8,983 nt of DNA from CAJXCL01 sp964394335 (GTDB lineage: Bacteria; Nitrospinota; Nitrospinia; CAJXCL01): contig CAYMVZ010000098.1 of NCBI GenBank assembly GCA_964394335.1, positions 1 through 8,983 on the forward strand, in the 5' to 3' direction. Under the pieces are notes generated by a model. It had not been told where the DNA came from and did no database searches. It saw only the letters and a list, made by a program, of their open reading frames with translations. The translations under genes and the position numbers were made by a program. Positions 6,072-8,983 of the stretch are shown here, in pieces (the first letter of the stretch is position 1; every line of letters begins with the position of its first letter).

Positions 6072-7021
6072 TTATTTTGACATTGGTTGTGCCGCTTTAT
6101 TTATAAGAATCCCCAAACTTTTGGGTCCATGATTAAAAATAAGGTCTATAACAGACAGGTATGGCACAAAATCACCCCATAGCTGTTTATACTCGGGGTG
6201 CCGGTAATCCTGGAGTTCTAAAAGAATGTTTTGCTTTTGAAAGCATTCTGCATTATAAATGGTGCGTCCGGCGGCCCCTGTATAAAAGTTGTTTGCACCA
6301 ATTACTGAACAGATGTCAATAATTCTTTCATCCGAGGTTTCCTTCGGGTTTTTTTCGATATCCGAACTCCGGTAAAGTTTGCGCTTCAACCCGAGTTCTT
6401 CCANNNNNNNNNNNNNNNNNNNNNNNNNNNNNNNNNNNNNNNNNNNNNNNNNNNNNNNNNNNNNNNNNNNNNNNNNNNNNNNNNNNNNNNNNNNNNNNNN
6501 NNNTTTTTTTCGATATCCGAACTCCGGTAAAGTTTGCGCTTCAACCCGAGTTCTTCCATTAAAAGTTTAATCAGCGCCACATCAAAATCATATAGCCATT
6601 TCCAGGAATGTTTATAAATTTCTTCAACTTTGGGATAAAGCAAATCAAAGTAGGTTGCCCGTGAATAATTCATTTTAATAGTATTGAGATGTTTTCGCTT
6701 CCAGTTTTGGTTATTGTCCAGTTCCGTATATTTGATGAGTTGTGTATAGCGGTTTTTGGTTTTTACCGGCAGCGTAAGCCAGCAAGCTCCTTCCGGAGTT
6801 TTTATCCTGTTTCTTGATCGCCAGTCTCGTTTTGTGTATTGCACATTGTCAAGGAATACAAAAACATCAGAACGATACATTTGTTCAAAAAAACCTAACC
6901 AGGGGAGAAATCCGGGCTGCAGGATCGCCGCACGACATTGCTTTCGAGGTTCGGGTACCGGGTACCGGGTGTCGGGTGTAGGTTTTGGATTTTGGATTTC
7001 GGATACTCTGTTTTCTGTCAT
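6072..7021 (-). CDS. WbqC family protein, interrupted only by an artificial gap
   Basis: WbqC-like proteins are found in O-antigen and other surface-glycan clusters; their reaction is not settled. Dropping the 100 Ns and one of the two 55-bp flanks restores a continuous 264-residue frame. The N-terminal half has the signature AAILQPGFLPWLGFFEQ (31-47), then FLDNVQYTKRDWRSRNRI and TLPVK. The C-terminal half has NNFYTGAAGRTIYN, DYRHPEYKQ and FVPYLSVIDLIFNHG, all typical of the family. The start is ATG 7021 with GGAGG seven bases upstream, and it overlaps the ATP-grasp stop as ATGA, so translation is probably coupled. Residues 6-28 before the family core are encoded by a heptamer array and are an unusual extension, since members usually start one to three residues before the AILQPG motif. 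Confidence 0.9.
6349..6403. repeat. Left flank of the assembly gap (55-bp duplicate)
   Basis: These 55 bases, from the run of seven T to the last base before the Ns, are identical to 6504-6558. They are overlapping contig ends, not a biological duplication: both encode the same stretch of WbqC around KRKLYRSSDIEK in the same frame. Confidence 0.93.
6404..6503. other. Scaffold gap of exactly 100 Ns (spurious)
   Basis: The gap has a round, arbitrary length and both flanks carry the same 55 bases, so the contigs actually overlap. The true chromosome is probably 155 bases shorter here, with 6403 followed directly by 6559. A 55-base overlap is what a de Bruijn assembler using k = 55 would leave. 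Confidence 0.93.
6504..6558. repeat. Right flank of the assembly gap (55-bp duplicate)
   Basis: Identical to 6349-6403; see the gap entry. The offset is 155 bases (100 Ns plus 55), and the WbqC reading frame is the same on both sides. Confidence 0.93.
6943..7005 (-). repeat. Nine-unit heptamer array translated as the WbqC N-terminus
   Basis: On the minus strand this is nine contiguous 7-bp units in one register, 63 bases. It starts with ATCC-type units (TATCCGA, AATCCAA twice) and passes into CCCG-type units (ACCCGGT twice, ACCCGAA). Being 7-periodic, it shifts codon phase at each unit and encodes a Pro-rich, charged segment at about residues 6-28 of WbqC. The neighbouring array 7031-7065 is a different heptamer. 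Confidence 0.75.
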
Positions 7022-8013
7022 CTGCCTTCCTCCACCTGATCCTTGATCCCTGATCCCGGATCTCTGGTAAAGACTGCCTCATCGTAACGCAGCATAAAAA
7101 GGTTTTCTTCATACTGTCCTATAATTTTTTTTACTTTTTGACCTCTAATCAGTTTGAATAACATTTCAGGAAAATTAACACCTGCTGCAAGTGTGAGAAC
7201 AACTCCACTCCCAAACCGACTGTTTATATCCGTAAAGAAGTAATTTTCCTGCCGGTTTTTAATGCATTGTATATTCGCAGGACCGCAAATTTTTAGAATT
7301 TTGGCTATTTTAGCGCCCCATTGTACAAGTTCAGGGTTGTGAACGGTCTTTCCTTTTAAAACTTCACCTCCACGAACAGCTAATCTCTCACGTGGAACTA
7401 CAGAAAGCGGCTCGCCGGTAAAATCTGACAGGATGTCAATGGTATACTCTGTTCCTTGAATATATTTTTGAACAATGTATTCTTCATCTAATTGCAACGC
7501 TTTAAGCTGTTCTTTTGTTTTAATCTTATAGGTATTATTGGAGCCTTCTCCCGTTCTTTTTTTTAAGAAAAGAGGAAATTCAATTGGGATATCATAATTT
7601 TCCCTGTCATATAGAACTGTCTCAGGTGTTGGAATGGAATGATTTTTACAAAACCGGTAAGTTTCCCATTTATCCAGGCAATCGTGGATTGTTTCTGCTG
7701 ATGAAATAACAGGAAGAATATGCATTTTTTTTAAATCAGGTCTTAAGTTTTCGAGGGCAGCAATTGCCTTATTTGATAGTGGAACTATAGCGGTTATTTT
7801 CTCCTTCTTGCAAAGATCAAGAAAATGAAAATTAAAATCAGGGGAATCAAACATGGGAATGATGTGAAACTGGTCGGCAAAATATATGGAAGAAGATAAA
7901 ACATCAGAATCAGCGGCAATCAAACGGATGTCCCATTCCATTGATTTTCTAGCTTTTTGAAACGCTTTTATTAGAGAAGCTTTCCATGCCGGCGCTAAAA
8001 ATAGAATATTCAT
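7018..8013 (-). CDS. ATP-grasp ligase (CarB/PylC-like), substrate unknown
   Basis: ATP-grasp enzymes join a carboxylate to an amine or similar nucleophile through an acyl-phosphate. The 331 residues include an N-terminal pre-ATP-grasp Rossmann-like part (ILFLAPAWKASLIKAFQKA, then DQFHIIPMFDSPDF), the region KWETYRFCKNHSIPTPET at 115-132, an ATP-binding lysine region FPLFLKKRTGEGSNNTYK at 146-163, EEYIVQKYIQGTEYTIDIL at 177-195, and the metal site TDINSRFGSG with D262 and N264. The C-terminal segment AGVNFPEMLFKLIRGQ resembles carbamoyl-phosphate synthase and PylC relatives. The last 16 or so residues come from a heptamer array and are probably an acquired tail. It overlaps WbqC by four bases. 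Upstream are two GC hairpins and no good Shine-Dalgarno. Context suggests amino acid or acyl decoration of a glycan precursor; this is inference. Confidence 0.85.
   Translation of the reverse strand: MNILFLAPAWKASLIKAFQKARKSMEWDIRLIAADSDVLSSSIYFADQFHIIPMFDSPDFNFHFLDLCKKEKITAIVPLSNKAIAALENLRPDLKKMHILPVISSAETIHDCLDKWETYRFCKNHSIPTPETVLYDRENYDIPIEFPLFLKKRTGEGSNNTYKIKTKEQLKALQLDEEYIVQKYIQGTEYTIDILSDFTGEPLSVVPRERLAVRGGEVLKGKTVHNPELVQWGAKIAKILKICGPANIQCIKNRQENYFFTDINSRFGSGVVLTLAAGVNFPEMLFKLIRGQKVKKIIGQYEENLFMLRYDEAVFTRDPGSGIKDQVEEGR
7029..7033 (-). promoter_or_regulatory. Ribosome-binding site for WbqC
   Basis: GGAGG on the minus strand lies seven bases before ATG 7021, inside the 3' end of the ATP-grasp gene. 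It is the clearest Shine-Dalgarno I could find in the window and decides the WbqC start, even though that adds a repeat-encoded N-terminus. The GG-rich last heptamer of the 7031-7065 array supplies part of it. Confidence 0.7.
7031..7065 (-). repeat. Five-unit heptamer array translated as the ATP-grasp C-terminus
   Basis: On the minus strand the five units are AGAGATC, CGGGATC, AGGGATC, AAGGATC and a diverged AGGTGGA. They encode most of RDPGSGIKDQVE near the C-terminus of the ATP-grasp protein. The array is 25 bases from the nine-unit array in the WbqC start. Confidence 0.7.
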
Positions 8014-8016
8014 AAA

Positions 8017-8050
8017 GCGGCGAGGGCCGCAACCAAAAGGGCTGCCGCCC
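8017..8050 (-). promoter_or_regulatory. Two adjacent GC-rich hairpins in front of the ATP-grasp start
   Basis: GCGGC/GCCGC with a four-base loop (8017-8030) ends three bases before the ATG at 8013. A second, GGGC/GCCC with a four-base loop (8039-8050), lies eight bases further upstream. The surrounding DNA is AT-rich, so they stand out. The first would sit where the ribosome loads, in place of a Shine-Dalgarno. They could be a translational control element or a small palindromic repeat. The rest of 8051-8143 shows nothing I can name. Confidence 0.45.
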
Positions 8051-8143
8051 GGTGTACTAACAAAATTTTCTTAAAAAAGAAGGTTTTTTGTAGTGTAATA
8101 GCATAAATTCAGCAAATGACTTTTATAAAATATGAAATTTTTT

Positions 8144-8178
8144 TTCCTGCTCCCCGACCCCTGCCTCCTGACCACTGC
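8144..8178 (-). repeat. Heptamer array directly after the phosphohydrolase gene
   Basis: On the minus strand five 7-bp units, including GCAGTGG, TCAGGAG and GCAGGGG, begin at the last base of the phosphohydrolase stop codon. They share the 7-bp period but not the sequence of the arrays at 1745, 6943 and 7031. Confidence 0.6.
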
Positions 8179-8983
8179 TATACTACCAAAGAGGCGATGT
8201 TTTCAATGTGATAGGGATCGGGTAACTCCTGCGGCCCTCGATAAATAATAAATGCGTTATCACGGGTATGCATTCCTGAGAAAACCCGTTTTCCATAAAA
8301 TGAGCTCCCTGAAGCGAGTCCTTCTAAACCGAATCCTTTCAAATCAAAGCCATTATTTCCCAATAGAACCATATCCGGGCCATTTTGGGAATATTCACCT
8401 TTAAATATTTCTTCATTGAGAAATATTTTATCGACAATTTTTTTTGACATAAACTTCTCTGAAGAAAAAAAAGACACCAGGTCATCCTGAACTTTTATTT
8501 TATCGGAAATAGATATTTTACCATTTGGAAACCTGTCGCGTGAATTTATATAAATACGTCCCGGATCAATGACGAACGCCGCAGATTTCTTTGAATCTAT
8601 GTCGTCAACTTTTTGTGGAGGGTGGGTTTTAAATTTTAAGAATCCTTCCCGTTCCAGCAATTTATTGACATATATTTCATAGTCTAATTTGCAGAACCCA
8701 TGATCTGAAAGGACTATTATCGTATCGTTGTCGGATATTTCTGAAGTTAATTTGCCGATTTGTCGGTCTATCCTGCAGTAATATTTTTTAAAAATGTCAG
8801 CATAGGGATGATTATCATCATCAAACACATCAAATAGAAAATGATTGATCCTATCTGTCTCGGTAAAAACAAGCATAAACAATTCCCATGATTCGCTTTC
8901 CCAAAGAAAATCTATACACTTAATACGATTTTCCAGGGTAATATCCAGGTCCTTAAAAAATAAATCCATTGACTGATGCCCGA
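8178..8983 (-). CDS. Alkaline-phosphatase-superfamily phosphohydrolase (type I phosphodiesterase-like), 5' end outside the window
   Basis: The family hydrolyses or transfers phosphate and phosphodiester groups at a two-metal site. The frame is open to the right edge, so the N-terminal half with the first metal aspartate and the Thr/Ser nucleophile is not visible; about 268 C-terminal residues are. Numbered from the internal Met at 8969, the second-half ligands are all present: D39 and H43 in TETDRINHFLF, D89-H90 in VLSDHGF, and H234 in SGMHTRDNAFIIYRGP. The pattern resembles COG3379-type predicted phosphohydrolase/phosphomutases, which occur in glycan and lipid-linked clusters. The Met at 8969 is not the true start, since family sequence (GHQS) continues before it. 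It lies 164 bp upstream of the ATP-grasp gene on the same strand, probably in one transcription unit. A heptamer array begins at its stop codon. Confidence 0.88.
   Translation of the reverse strand, partial: GHQSMDLFFKDLDITLENRIKCIDFLWESESWELFMLVFTETDRINHFLFDVFDDDNHPYADIFKKYYCRIDRQIGKLTSEISDNDTIIVLSDHGFCKLDYEIYVNKLLEREGFLKFKTHPPQKVDDIDSKKSAAFVIDPGRIYINSRDRFPNGKISISDKIKVQDDLVSFFSSEKFMSKKIVDKIFLNEEIFKGEYSQNGPDMVLLGNNGFDLKGFGLEGLASGSSFYGKRVFSGMHTRDNAFIIYRGPQELPDPYHIENIASLVV

Noticed and set aside
6072..6389. Separate 105-residue gene left of the gap
   Set aside because: Its first 13 codons are the duplicated contig end. It is the C-terminal part of WbqC, not a gene or a pseudogene.
6349..6558. 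Tandem duplication or insertion inside the WbqC gene
   Set aside because: The exactly 100 Ns and the 55-base identity are better explained by unmerged overlapping contigs.
6756..7112. Open frames on both strands across the ATP-grasp/WbqC junction (6756-7046 plus, 6885-7112 minus)
   Set aside because: They overlap two well-supported genes in other frames and consist mostly of heptamer repeat translation.

Overview
The window is bacterial, AT-rich (judged by eye) and gene-dense. It looks like a metagenome-derived scaffold, because it contains a run of exactly 100 Ns flanked by identical 55-base ends. The gaps between genes are full of short-period repeats: heptamer arrays, a nonamer family, and elements of the type 'TCATTCTGAGCGAAGCGAAG'. 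I associate such repeats with environmental genomes such as Desulfobacterota, anammox Planctomycetota and some Bacteroidota/Chloroflexota. Lineage cannot be fixed from these genes; Desulfobacterota is a low-confidence guess.

Region 1 (1-1104): a minus-strand tRNA-Leu(GAG) and, 993 bp beyond its 3' end, an 85-bp near-identical copy (one mismatch) that lacks the 5' acceptor strand. This is the classic footprint of integration at a tRNA 3' end. The roughly 0.9 kb between the copies carries one recognisable gene, a polyprenyl-phosphate sugar-1-phosphate transferase, and no integrase. Region 2 (1105-3450, minus): ribonuclease HI (TTG start) and a DUF2851-family protein of unknown function. The DUF2851 gene has a near-consensus promoter placed so that its mRNA should be leaderless. 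Region 3 (3571-5787, plus): a membrane-anchored HtrA-type serine protease with one PDZ domain, then a cation diffusion facilitator with a zinc-type H-x3-D/H-x3-D site, separated by an inverted pair of nonamer repeats. Region 4 (5788-6071): a convergent intergenic region of interlocking inverted repeats. Region 5 (6072-8983, minus): an alkaline-phosphatase-superfamily hydrolase (5' end beyond the window), a CarB/PylC-like ATP-grasp ligase and a WbqC-family protein. The last two overlap by ATGA.

The three genes of region 5 fit a surface-glycan or glycoconjugate modification locus. Together with the initiating sugar transferase at the left end, they place the window in or near polysaccharide biosynthesis genes, although the two groups are separated by housekeeping genes. 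The WbqC gene looks split only because of the artificial gap: removing the 100 Ns and one 55-bp duplicate restores a 264-residue frame.

I found no complete new defence or mobile system. The points most worth a second look are the tRNA-bounded sugar-transferase cassette, the sequence-unrelated arrays sharing a strict 7-bp period (two of which are translated across the ATP-grasp/WbqC junction), and the predicted leaderless promoter.
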